A program made the translations under genes and the position numbers. From Fimbriimonadaceae bacterium (GTDB taxonomy: Bacteria; Armatimonadota; Fimbriimonadia; Fimbriimonadales; Fimbriimonadaceae), in assembly GCA_019454665.1 (NCBI GenBank), contig JACFNW010000005.1, positions 1-19,801 of the forward strand: a stretch of 19,801 bases of DNA, in the 5' to 3' direction. Shown piece after piece: positions 1-6,092 of this stretch (the first letter of the stretch is position 1; each line of letters opens with the position of its first letter). The notes below the pieces were generated by a model that saw nothing but the letters and a program-made list of their open reading frames with translations, made no database searches and was not told where the DNA came from.

Positions 1-1
1 G

Positions 2-76
2 CCCGTCGCGATCCTCAGCATCGGCCCGGACCGCGAGCAGACGATCGTGCTGCGCCCGGACTTGATCTGGGGCTGA
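2..76 (+). CDS. C-terminal tail of an unknown protein (5' truncated)
   Basis: Frame 2 runs open from the window edge to a TGA at 74-76 and reads about 24 residues ending IVLRPDLIWG. The stretch has a protein-like mix of hydrophobic and charged residues. It stops 12 bases before the -10 box of the next gene, which fits a real gene end. Too little is present to name a family, and frame 1 is also open to 90, so the frame choice is an inference. Confidence 0.35.
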   Translation, partial: PVAILSIGPDREQTIVLRPDLIWG

Positions 77-87
77 CGAGCCTGCGC

Positions 88-93
88 TAGAAT
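88..93 (+). promoter_or_regulatory. -10 box TAGAAT, leaderless-type, for the C39-like gene
   Basis: TAGAAT lies 7 bases before the ATG at 101. The same arrangement precedes many genes here, so transcription probably starts at or next to the start codon. No convincing -35 box is visible. The box overlaps an earlier in-frame ATG at 92, which argues for 101 as the start. Confidence 0.55.
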
Positions 94-100
94 GAGCGCC

Positions 101-1105
101 ATGGTTCCCTTGGTCGCAGCCGCTGCTCTCCTGCAGCCGATGGCCAATCGGCACAGCGTGACCATCCTTCTCGAGGAGTGGGAGCGCAAGAGCTTAGTCG
201 ATGGGCGCGTCGAGTTCTCTCAGTAGGTTTGGCGCGGCTTCGATCAGGCCATCCTAAGCTGTAACCTGGATTCGGGTTGGGCGAGCGCCGAGTACAGCCT
301 GACCGCCCGAGGGGACGGGTGGCAGTCGGCAGACTACCGTTGGGGCACGTGGTTCGCCGAGGGAGGCAGCGTGAGCGTCAAGGGCCAACGCGACGACCAC
401 GGCCGGGTGGACACCGACACGCTGGTGCTGCGCCGTCCCGCCAGCGGGTTCACGGCTCGCGTGGTCGCAACGCCCCGTTCACGCTCGAGCGTTCCCGGTT
501 CGCCTGGATTGGTGGCGGTCGCCCTGAGTCTGATGTCGCGGCCCGAGCGCGCCCCTGCGCCGTTCGGGGGCGTCCCGCGTGTGATCGAGGTGCCTCGCCG
601 CGCGCAGATGGCCTATCCCAACGGCGGCGTGCTGTGCAGCCCGACGGCCACGAGCATGGTGCTCGGCCATTGGGCCCGCGTGTTGCGCACGCCTTTCGTG
701 GACCGCGACATGCCGCTCGTGCAGCGGGGCGTCTACGATGCCGTGTACCGCGGGTGCGGCAACTGGTCGTTCAATGCCGCGTACGCAGGATCGGTGCCGG
801 GGATCCATGCCGTGGTGGGCCGGTTCAACGGGCTCGAAGATTTGGAGCGCTGCATCGCGGCGGGCTTCCCTGTGGTGTGCTCGGTCAGCAGTACCGTGAT
901 CAAGGGTCAGCCCCCCGAGCCCAACGATGGGCACTTGGTGGTGTTGGTCGGGTTCGACGAGGGCGGTCAGCCGGTATTCAACGACCCCGGTCGGAACGTG
1001 GTGCGCATGACCTACGAGCGGGAGCACTTCCGCAAGGCTTGGGCGACGAGCGACAACACGGTGTATCTGATCTGGCCCATCGGCTACACGCCGCCTTGGC
1101 TCTGA
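101..1105 (+). pseudogene. Secreted C39-like cysteine peptidase, interrupted by an in-frame TAG
   Basis: One reading frame runs from ATG 101 to TGA 1105, broken only by a TAG at 224-226. The first piece starts with a short hydrophobic leader (MVPLVAAAALLQPMA). The stretch between the TAG and the next usable start (GTG 371) still reads as protein, with WRGFDQAILSCNLD followed by EYSLTARGDGW, so this is one gene and not two. The second half looks like the Peptidase_C39_2 (papain-like) family: a Cys in GGVLCSPTATSM (codon 635-637), a His in NDGHLVVLVGF and an Asp in FNDPG form the expected triad. Substrate unknown. A shortened product from GTG 371 would keep the catalytic domain but lose the leader. 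The 3' end overlaps the convergent nucleotidyltransferase gene by 22 bases. The amber could be a true mutation, read through, or a consensus error. Confidence 0.7.
1084..1105. repeat. 22-base direct repeat, copy A
   Basis: Matches 2042-2063 at 21 of 22 bases (core ACGCCGCCTTGGCTCTGA), and CGGCT lies just before both copies. Here it encodes the last residues of the C39-like protein on the plus strand (TPPWL) and QSQGGV-stop of the nucleotidyltransferase on the minus strand. Confidence 0.85.
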
Positions 1106-1632
1106 GCCAGCCGGGCCAGAAACAGGTCGGCTTTGTCGGCACAGCCTTCCCTCACCGACCACTCTCGGATGACTTCGAGATCGACAGGTTGCTCTCGGGC
1201 GACCAACAAGGCCTGCTCCAACGAACTGAAGTCGTTCCAATGATAGAACGCAGACAATCGGTCTCGGACGCAATCGGTGGGAGACAGGATGTGGAGCTTG
1301 CGGTTCTCCACGCTGAGCGTATCCCACCTCGTAATCAGGTCCTCGCCAACAGCTAGTGGGCCCGTCGGGAAGTCGAGGGTCAGGGGCGACAGAGGGTGAA
1401 CGTAGCTCTGACCCTCACGCCTAAAGCCGAGGTCCAGCAGCGGTGCTTCTGGTACCGCTCCCTCAGACCAAAACGCAAACACAAAGTCGAGGTCGCGCGA
1501 CTGGTAGGCACCGGATGAATACACGGTCGCGGCACCACCCCCTGTCAGGACCGCCGTATGTCCCGCCGCATCAAGGGCCGAACACACGATGGCGGCCACG
1601 CGACGCAGAGGTGTCGAAGCGTCGATGGTCAA
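1084..1632 (-). CDS. Nucleotidyltransferase-fold protein (AbiEii/DUF6036-like), putative toxin of a TA-like pair
   Basis: 182 aa. The N-terminal half has a minimal nucleotidyltransferase core: a glycine turn at about 30-33 (LTGGGAATVY), Ser39, the metal-binding pair in SRDLDFVF at about 47-49 and a third possible carboxylate at Asp87 (LTLDFP). The C-terminal half carries the SPTDCVRDRLSAFYHWND block seen in small proteins annotated as AbiEii/DUF6036-type nucleotidyltransferases. Its ATG overlaps the stop of the upstream winged-helix gene by 4 bases, so the two are translationally coupled. In related pairs the enzyme may modify RNA or protein, but no target can be read here. The last six residues (QSQGGV) are encoded by a repeat that also forms the end of the neighbouring hepT, suggesting recombination. 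No membrane segment or signal peptide. Confidence 0.75.
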   Translation of the reverse strand: MTIDASTPLRRVAAIVCSALDAAGHTAVLTGGGAATVYSSGAYQSRDLDFVFAFWSEGAVPEAPLLDLGFRREGQSYVHPLSPLTLDFPTGPLAVGEDLITRWDTLSVENRKLHILSPTDCVRDRLSAFYHWNDFSSLEQALLVAREQPVDLEVIREWSVREGCADKADLFLARLAQSQGGV

Positions 1633-1967
1633 ATCGGTTTACCCGTCCTCCGTGGTCTGCGCCTCTCCGTCGCCAACCGCTTTTGAAGGCCAAGATCGGC
1701 CGCTCCCATGGCCGCAAGTAATGCGGAGAGCTCCTTATACGCATGAAAACGTGGGTTCAACCGTACGCGCCTCGTCTTGCCTTCGGTCACTCCGGCAAGG
1801 ACGCCTGCCAGTTCCAGACTTTCAATCGCCGCCTGGATTCGACTCGGTGCCCGACCCAGCACCCGGGCGATCTCGGCCGCGTGGGTTTCGCCCAGCAAGT
1901 GGACCGCGAGCAACGTGTCCGTCCGCGTCGCGGTTCCAAACACGCCTACTGAGCGAGGAACTGGCAT
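1629..1967 (-). CDS. Winged-helix DNA-binding protein, putative antitoxin/autorepressor
   Basis: 112 aa. Residues about 14-70 read as a MarR/ArsR-like winged helix: a first helix (TDTLLAVHLLGE), a helix-turn-helix (THAAEIARVLGRAPSRIQAAI), a recognition segment with LELAGVLAG, and a basic wing (GKTRRVRLNPRF). The RLNPRF-x-AYKEL block is typical of small winged-helix regulators paired with nucleotidyltransferases. The tail is strongly basic (RRRPRRTGK). It is the first gene of the pair and overlaps the enzyme gene by ATGA. Two palindromic sites sit directly upstream, one abutting the likely -10 box, which suggests autorepression. The antitoxin role is inferred from gene order and family, not visible directly. 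Confidence 0.75.
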   Translation of the reverse strand: MPVPRSVGVFGTATRTDTLLAVHLLGETHAAEIARVLGRAPSRIQAAIESLELAGVLAGVTEGKTRRVRLNPRFHAYKELSALLAAMGAADLGLQKRLATERRRPRRTGKPI

Positions 1968-1972
1968 GCCCT

Positions 1973-1978
1973 AATCTA
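1973..1978 (-). promoter_or_regulatory. -10 box TAGATT for the winged-helix gene
   Basis: On the minus strand TAGATT lies 5 bases before the ATG at 1967, giving a leaderless or nearly leaderless transcript. It touches the first palindromic operator candidate. Confidence 0.45.
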
Positions 1979-2016
1979 CCCGATTTTCGGGTGATATCAG
2001 CCGATTTTCGGTTGAT
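1978..2016. promoter_or_regulatory. Paired palindromic operator candidate
   Basis: 1978-1992 is a perfect inverted repeat, ACCCGA-TTT-TCGGGT. 2001-2011 is a second one, CCGA-TTT-TCGG. CGATTTTCGG plus TGAT one base later recurs with a 21-base period, two helical turns, so both sites face the same side of the DNA. The position across the -10/-35 region of the winged-helix gene is that of an autoregulatory operator. The stretch is AT-richer than its surroundings. Confidence 0.6.
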
Positions 2017-2041
2017 CGACGCGTGAGACGATGACCGGCTG

Positions 2042-2063
2042 CTATACGCCGCCTTGGCTCTGA
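2042..2063. repeat. 22-base direct repeat, copy B
   Basis: Second copy of 1084-1105 in the same orientation, with one mismatch (C to T). It encodes QSQGGV-stop of hepT on the minus strand. The two copies are 958 bases apart and enclose the complete winged-helix/nucleotidyltransferase pair. Confidence 0.85.
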
Positions 2064-2428
2064 AGCACCTTCAAAGCCGCCTCAAGCAGCGGCAAGTGCT
2101 GATTGGCGATGCGATCCACCAGATCCAGCGCCATCTCGGGCCTGTACGTGTGCGCGAGCAAGTTGCGGTCCTCGAACATCTCGGCCCAGAGTTCTGCCAC
2201 GTCCGGCGGTACGAGACCCGCTTGAAGTGACGCTTGTAGCACCAAGCGCGGGCCGCGTTGAGTGAATCCGAGTTCGGTCGTGCGTTGTTGGAGCGCCTTC
2301 CACGCCAGCTCGACTGCCGTGCCGAAACCCTGAAGCACGCCGGCAACGTCGCGCTTGGTTTCTACGGGCTCGCTGACGAACTCGCGGAGCGAGCCGACCG
2401 AGGTGGCGAACTTCTCAAGAGCCGTCAT
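2042..2428 (-). CDS. hepT: HepT-like HEPN-domain toxin (HI0074 family)
   Basis: 128 aa, all-helical. It carries the HEPN RNase signature RX4HXY as RNLLAHTY (Arg88, His93, Tyr95). The conserved WKALQQ helix near 43-48 is typical of HI0074-type proteins, earlier annotated as nucleotidyltransferase substrate-binding proteins. In characterised MntA/HepT (type VII) systems HepT is an RNase-like toxin, silenced when MntA adds AMP to the tyrosine of this motif; that tyrosine is present here. The ATG at 2428 overlaps the mntA stop by 4 bases. I chose it over a longer upstream extension because the extra residues are arginine-rich shadow sequence of mntA. The extreme C-terminus lies in the direct repeat shared with the next module. 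Family assignment is strong, activity is inferred. Confidence 0.88.
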   Translation of the reverse strand: MTALEKFATSVGSLREFVSEPVETKRDVAGVLQGFGTAVELAWKALQQRTTELGFTQRGPRLVLQASLQAGLVPPDVAELWAEMFEDRNLLAHTYRPEMALDLVDRIANQHLPLLEAALKVLQSQGGV

Positions 2429-2724
2429 CGCTGATACACCACCTTGCCGTCCCGCTCGATCGCGGCCCGCAATTCGGGAGACACGGCCTCGATCCGGACG
2501 ACGTCGAGCTCGAACAGGCTTGGCGGCTCGTACGCCATGTCGGCGGCGAACTCGTGCCACGCACCCAGATTCCGCACGCCGTAGAACGCCAGATCGAAGT
2601 CGCTCACCGGATGATTGTCGCCGCGCGCACGTGAGCCATACAGCACGACCTTCTCGGGCTCGCACTCGCGTACGGCCCTCGAAATCGCTTTCTGGATGGA
2701 GCGCGGGAGTTCCACCTTGGTCAT
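2425..2724 (-). CDS. mntA: MntA-like minimal nucleotidyltransferase antitoxin (HI0073 family)
   Basis: 99 aa. The GSX10DXD nucleotidyltransferase motif is intact: Gly30-Ser31, ten residues, Asp42-Phe43-Asp44 (YGSRARGDNHPVSDFDLAF). Asp74 in FELDVVR may be the third carboxylate. MntA proteins AMPylate their HepT partner and so neutralise it. This is the usual partner order with a 4-base ATGA overlap into hepT. The chosen ATG at 2724 gives the normal length for this family; a longer reading to 2919 would run into flhA. No clear -10 or Shine-Dalgarno site is visible, and 56 bases separate it from the flhA stop, so read-through from flhA is possible. Confidence 0.88.
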   Translation of the reverse strand: MTKVELPRSIQKAISRAVRECEPEKVVLYGSRARGDNHPVSDFDLAFYGVRNLGAWHEFAADMAYEPPSLFELDVVRIEAVSPELRAAIERDGKVVYQR

Positions 2725-2780
2725 CCTACCCGTCGCCCCAAGACAGCCTCGCCGGCCCGCATGGTGGGGTGCTGCCGACT

Positions 2781-4850
2781 CTACGCTGCGGCAGCCTTGA
2801 TCTGCCCCACGAATTCGACCTCGGCCTTCGGCGCGACCTCGTTGTACGCGAGCACGCTCAGGGTCGGGAGGTACCGCTCCAACAGGCGGCGGAGGGCCAG
2901 TCGAAGCTGCGAGCTGCACAGGAGCACCACGTTGTAGCCTTGGGCCATCGCCGCTTCCATCTCGCCGCTCAACCGCGAAACCAAGTCGCGCTGGCGGTCG
3001 GGCTCGAGAATCAGCGCCGAGCCCATGCTGGTCACGTTGACGCTCTCGACGAGCGCACGCTCCAGACTCGGATCGAGCGTGAGGCAGTACAAACGGTTGT
3101 CCTGGTCCACAAACTGTCGCGTGATGGTGCGCGCGATCGCCGACCGGACGAGTTCGCCCAGTTGCTCGGGGTCCTTGGTGCGCGCACCGTAATCGGCCAT
3201 CGTTTCCAGAATGGTGACCAGGTCGCGGATGGGGACGCGCTCGCGGAGCAGGTGCTGCAGTACTTTCTGCACGTCGCCCACGTTCAGCACGTTGGGCACG
3301 AGTTCGTCCACCACGGCGGCGTTTTCTTCCTTAGCTTTGTCGAGCAAAGCGACGACGTCTTGGCGGCTGAGGAGTTCGGCGGCGTACTGCTTGACCACCT
3401 CGCTCAAGTGCGTCGAAATGACGGCGCTGGGCTCGATGACGGTGTAGCCCGAACGCTCGGCCTGCTCGCGCAGACGGTCCGAAATCCACAAGGCGTCCAA
3501 GTTGAAAACGGGGTCCTTGGTGGGCGTTCCCAGCACGGGCGTGAGGACCGCTCCGCTGTCCACGGCCAGCAGGCCATCGGGCACGATCTCGCCCCGCGCG
3601 ACCTCCTCGCCACGAATCTTGACGACATACTCGCGGGCGCCGATGTGGACGCTGTCGCGGATGCGGACCATGGGCATCACGTAGCCCAGTTCGAGGCCGA
3701 TCTGGCTGCGCGTGGCCTTCACGCGGTCGCTCAGGTCGCCGCCGACGCGCACATCCGCCAGCCGGGTCAGGGCATGACCGATCTCGATTTCGACGGGGTT
3801 GAGCGGAGGCAAAACGGTGACGGGGCTATCGGGCGCCGCATGGGCTGGGGGCTTGGCACCCTCGGCCTTCTTGTCCTTGGCTTCTTTGGCGATCCGGGCC
3901 TGATCTTTGCCCAGCACTCGGTAGGCGAAGAAGCACAGGCCGCCCGCCGCCATGAACATCAGCGTCGGAAAGCCGGGGACGAACGCCATCGCCGTGAGCG
4001 TGATGCCGGCAAGGCCGATCGCCTTGGGCTGGCCAAGGACCTGCTTGGTGACCTCGCTGCCCATGCTCTTCTCCTGGCCGGCTCGCGTGACCATCAGGCC
4101 GCTGGCCGTGGAGATGAGCAACGCGGGAAGCTGGCTGACCAAACCCTCGCCGACCGAGAGCAGCGCATACGTCTGGAGCACCTGAAGCGGGTCGCCTTGC
4201 CCGCGCATGAACCCGACCGCGAAGCCGCCGATGATGTTGACGACCGTGATCAGGATGCTGGCGATGGCGTCGCCCTTGATGAACTTGCTCGCGCCGTCCA
4301 TCGCGCCGTAGAAGTCGGCCTCGCGCTTGACGTGCTGGCGTCGGGCGCGCGCGCCTTCCTCGTCAATGAGCCCAGCGCCCAGGTCGGCGTCGATCGCCAT
4401 CTGCTTGCCTGGCATGGCGTCCAAGGTGAACCGGGCGACCACTTCGCTGACGCGTCCCGCACCGTTCGTGATGACGATGAACTGGACGATCATCAGGATG
4501 ATGAACGCGACGAAGCCGACGACGAAGTCGCCGCCCATCACGAAGTTGCCGAACGTCTCGATGACGTGTCCCGCGCTTCCCGTGCCGAGAATGAGCTTGG
4601 TGGCCGCGATGCTGAGGGCAAGCCGATAGAGCGTGGTGAGCAACAGCACGCTCGGGAAGACGCTGAATTCGAGGAGGTCGCTGACGTTCACCGAGACGAG
4701 CAGGATGATCAGCGCCATCGCCATCGCCCCGACCAACCCGAGGTCGAGCAGCCAATGCGGCAGGGGCAGCACCAACATCGCCACAATGGCGAACAGACCG
4801 ACGCCCAGCATGAGGTCGGTGTGCTTCAGCATGTTCTGCATGGTGGCCAT
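2781..4850 (-). CDS. flhA: Flagellar export gate protein FlhA
   Basis: 689 aa, the usual FlhA length. The N-terminal half (to about 312) has roughly eight membrane segments, for example 13-30, 37-55, 108-128, 195-216 and 283-310. The conserved FHIPEP block is clear: RLALSIAATKLILGTG near 76-91, then ARFTLDAMPGKQMAIDADL near 139-157 in the cytoplasmic loop. A charged Ala/Lys linker at 314-340 joins the membrane part to the C-terminal cytosolic domain (about 350-689) that docks chaperone-substrate complexes. FlhA forms the nonameric ring of the flagellar type III export gate in the inner membrane. SctV of injectisomes is the alternative, but the sequence reads as FlhA. No other flagellar gene lies in the window. 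It is divergent from ispA with 96 bases between the starts. Confidence 0.95.
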   Translation of the reverse strand: MATMQNMLKHTDLMLGVGLFAIVAMLVLPLPHWLLDLGLVGAMAMALIILLVSVNVSDLLEFSVFPSVLLLTTLYRLALSIAATKLILGTGSAGHVIETFGNFVMGGDFVVGFVAFIILMIVQFIVITNGAGRVSEVVARFTLDAMPGKQMAIDADLGAGLIDEEGARARRQHVKREADFYGAMDGASKFIKGDAIASILITVVNIIGGFAVGFMRGQGDPLQVLQTYALLSVGEGLVSQLPALLISTASGLMVTRAGQEKSMGSEVTKQVLGQPKAIGLAGITLTAMAFVPGFPTLMFMAAGGLCFFAYRVLGKDQARIAKEAKDKKAEGAKPPAHAAPDSPVTVLPPLNPVEIEIGHALTRLADVRVGGDLSDRVKATRSQIGLELGYVMPMVRIRDSVHIGAREYVVKIRGEEVARGEIVPDGLLAVDSGAVLTPVLGTPTKDPVFNLDALWISDRLREQAERSGYTVIEPSAVISTHLSEVVKQYAAELLSRQDVVALLDKAKEENAAVVDELVPNVLNVGDVQKVLQHLLRERVPIRDLVTILETMADYGARTKDPEQLGELVRSAIARTITRQFVDQDNRLYCLTLDPSLERALVESVNVTSMGSALILEPDRQRDLVSRLSGEMEAAMAQGYNVVLLCSSQLRLALRRLLERYLPTLSVLAYNEVAPKAEVEFVGQIKAAAA

Positions 4851-4933
4851 GGAGTCTCGGCGGGCGGATGGACGCCCCGTTGGTTCATATCGGCAGAAAT
4901 GCCAGGTCTTGGAGGGTTCGGGGCGGGCGTCGG

Positions 4934-4939
4934 TAAACT
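4934..4939 (+). promoter_or_regulatory. -10 box TAAACT for ispA
   Basis: TAAACT lies 7 bases before the GTG start at 4947. The same hexamer with the same 7-base gap precedes the amidohydrolase gene at 11504, which supports both starts and a leaderless transcript. Confidence 0.5.
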
Positions 4940-4946
4940 GCCCGGC

Positions 4947-5825
4947 GTGCCTTCGGTGTTGCCGGAATTGCAGGCGTTGGCCTTGCGCGTGGACGAGCGT
5001 CTCGACGCGTTGCTACCCTCCCCCGATCGGCGGCCATCCCATCTCCACCAGGCGATGCGGTACTCGTGTCTCGCGCCGGGGAAGCGGCTGCGTCCGGGAC
5101 TGTGCCTGGCTTCGGCGGCAGCGGTCGGAGGCCACGAATCGGATGCGATGGACGCCGCGTGCGCCATCGAAATGCTCCACTGCTTCTCGCTGATCCACGA
5201 CGACCTGCCCGCGATCGACGACGACCACCTGCGGCGGGGACGACCCACCTGCCACATCGTCTACGGCGAAGCCATCGCCGTGCTGGCCGGGGACGCCCTG
5301 TTCGCACTTGCCCTGGAGGTCCTGGCCACGATGGAGGCCTCGCCCGAGGTCCGGGTGCGGGCGTTGCAGATTCTCACTCGCGCGGCGGGCTCCGATGGCT
5401 TGGTGGGCGGCGAGGTGGTGGACGTCGAAGCCGAAGGCAGCGAACCCGATGCCGACACGCTGCACTACATCCACACGCGCAAGACGGGCGCGTTGATGGC
5501 GGCATCGTGCGAGATCGGGGCCTTGGTCGGCGGCGGCTCACCGGAGCAGGTCGCGGCACTCGGGCGGTTCGGCTTGGCTCTCGGGCTGGCGTTCCAGATC
5601 GCCGACGACCTGCTCAACGAGTTGGGTTCCGAGGACCAGTTGGGCAAAGCGGCGGGCAGCGACCGGGCAAGAGGCAAGGCCACTTATCCCGCGTTGTATG
5701 GCGTCGAGCGCTCGCGCGAGATGGCTCGCCAGACCGTGGACGTCGCCGTCCGAGAGTTGGCCTGCGTGCGAGACGCCGGGATGTTGCGCGGCCTCGCCGA
5801 GTTCTCGATCGAGCGGTTGGCCTGA
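4947..5825 (+). CDS. ispA: Short-chain polyprenyl diphosphate synthase (farnesyl/geranylgeranyl type)
   Basis: 292 aa, typical of bacterial IspA. It condenses isopentenyl diphosphate with allylic diphosphates in the cytosol. GKRLRP at 45-50 binds diphosphate. The first aspartate-rich motif is HDDLPAIDDD (Asp85, Asp86, Asp91), followed by LRRGRPTCH. RKTGALMAAS lies near 178-187. The second motif reads QIADDLLNELGS (Asp220, Asp221), with Asn224 where Asp is usual (DDxxD). GSDRARGKATYPALYG at 237-252 is the normal lid region. Product length cannot be set from sequence alone; the bulky residues before the first motif (FSLIHDD) fit a C15-C20 product. The GTG start is chosen because a -10 box lies 7 bases upstream and the family N-terminus begins there. 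The longer open frame upstream is antisense to flhA. The 3' side faces a repeat cluster. Confidence 0.93.
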   Translation: MPSVLPELQALALRVDERLDALLPSPDRRPSHLHQAMRYSCLAPGKRLRPGLCLASAAAVGGHESDAMDAACAIEMLHCFSLIHDDLPAIDDDHLRRGRPTCHIVYGEAIAVLAGDALFALALEVLATMEASPEVRVRALQILTRAAGSDGLVGGEVVDVEAEGSEPDADTLHYIHTRKTGALMAASCEIGALVGGGSPEQVAALGRFGLALGLAFQIADDLLNELGSEDQLGKAAGSDRARGKATYPALYGVERSREMARQTVDVAVRELACVRDAGMLRGLAEFSIERLA

Positions 5826-5841
5826 GGGAGTGGCTTTCTTC

Positions 5842-5913
5842 GGGGTGCCACGGTCTGTGCGGGTCGAGGTCTGTCGCCGACCGTGACCTTCCGTCCCCGC
5901 CAGACCGTGATCC
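5842..5913 (+). repeat. Palindromic dispersed repeat, copy 1
   Basis: Begins GGGGTGCCACGGTCTG and ends CAGACCGTGATCC. CACGGTCTG (5849-5857) pairs with CAGACCGTG (5901-5909), then after a one-base bulge GCGGG pairs with CCCGC, leaving a loop of about 32 bases. Nearly identical to copy 2. Confidence 0.85.
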
Positions 5914-5926
5914 AACCACAGTGCCA

Positions 5927-5997
5927 GGGGTGCCACGGTCTGTGCGGGTCGAGGTTGTCGCCGACCGTGACCTTCCGTCCCCGCCAGACCGTGATCC
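5927..5997 (+). repeat. Palindromic dispersed repeat, copy 2
   Basis: Same unit as copy 1, 85 bases further on, with a one-base deletion in the loop. It keeps the same 9+5 pair stem and one-base bulge. The repeats sit between the convergent ispA and the gene at 6093-7625, where they could act as a two-way terminator or a REP/BIME-like element. Confidence 0.85.
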
Positions 5998-6011
5998 GCT
6001 CACGAATCGTA

Positions 6012-6080
6012 CACGGCCTGCCGGGCAGCAAGTCGGCAACATCCCAAGGGCGATCGGGCCCGGGCAGGCCGTGGCACCCC
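6012..6080 (-). repeat. Palindromic dispersed repeat, copy 3, inverted
   Basis: Read on the minus strand it begins GGGGTGCCACGGCCTG and ends CAGGCCGTG. The loop differs from copies 1 and 2. Both stem arms changed together: CGGTC/GACCG became CGGCC/GGCCG, and the second stem changed from GCGGG/CCCGC to CCGGG/CCCGG. The bulge is kept. This is compensatory change in the palindrome. Confidence 0.75.
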
Positions 6081-6092
6081 GGTCAGAATCGC

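Noticed and set aside
479..1327. 282-residue minus-strand frame opposite the C39-like gene
   Set aside because: Arg/His-rich antisense shadow; no motif, and it conflicts with both the peptidase and the nucleotidyltransferase.
277..1356. Long plus-strand open frame across the C39-like gene
   Set aside because: Arg/Gly-rich shadow frame of high-GC DNA with no protein-like domains; the overlapping C39 frame has clear catalytic motifs.
1084..2724. AbiE-type phage-abortive system
   Set aside because: The DNA-binding partner is a short winged-helix protein without the AbiEi C-terminal domain, and no other defence genes are adjacent; only a general TA-like label is supported.
2355..4946. Long N-terminal extension in frame with ispA
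   Set aside because: It is antisense to flhA and mntA and has His/Asp/Arg-rich shadow composition; the ispA family start is at 4947.
5842..5997. Two-unit repeat as a CRISPR array
   Set aside because: Only two direct units of about 71 bases separated by 13 bases, palindromic, with no uniform spacers and no cas genes.
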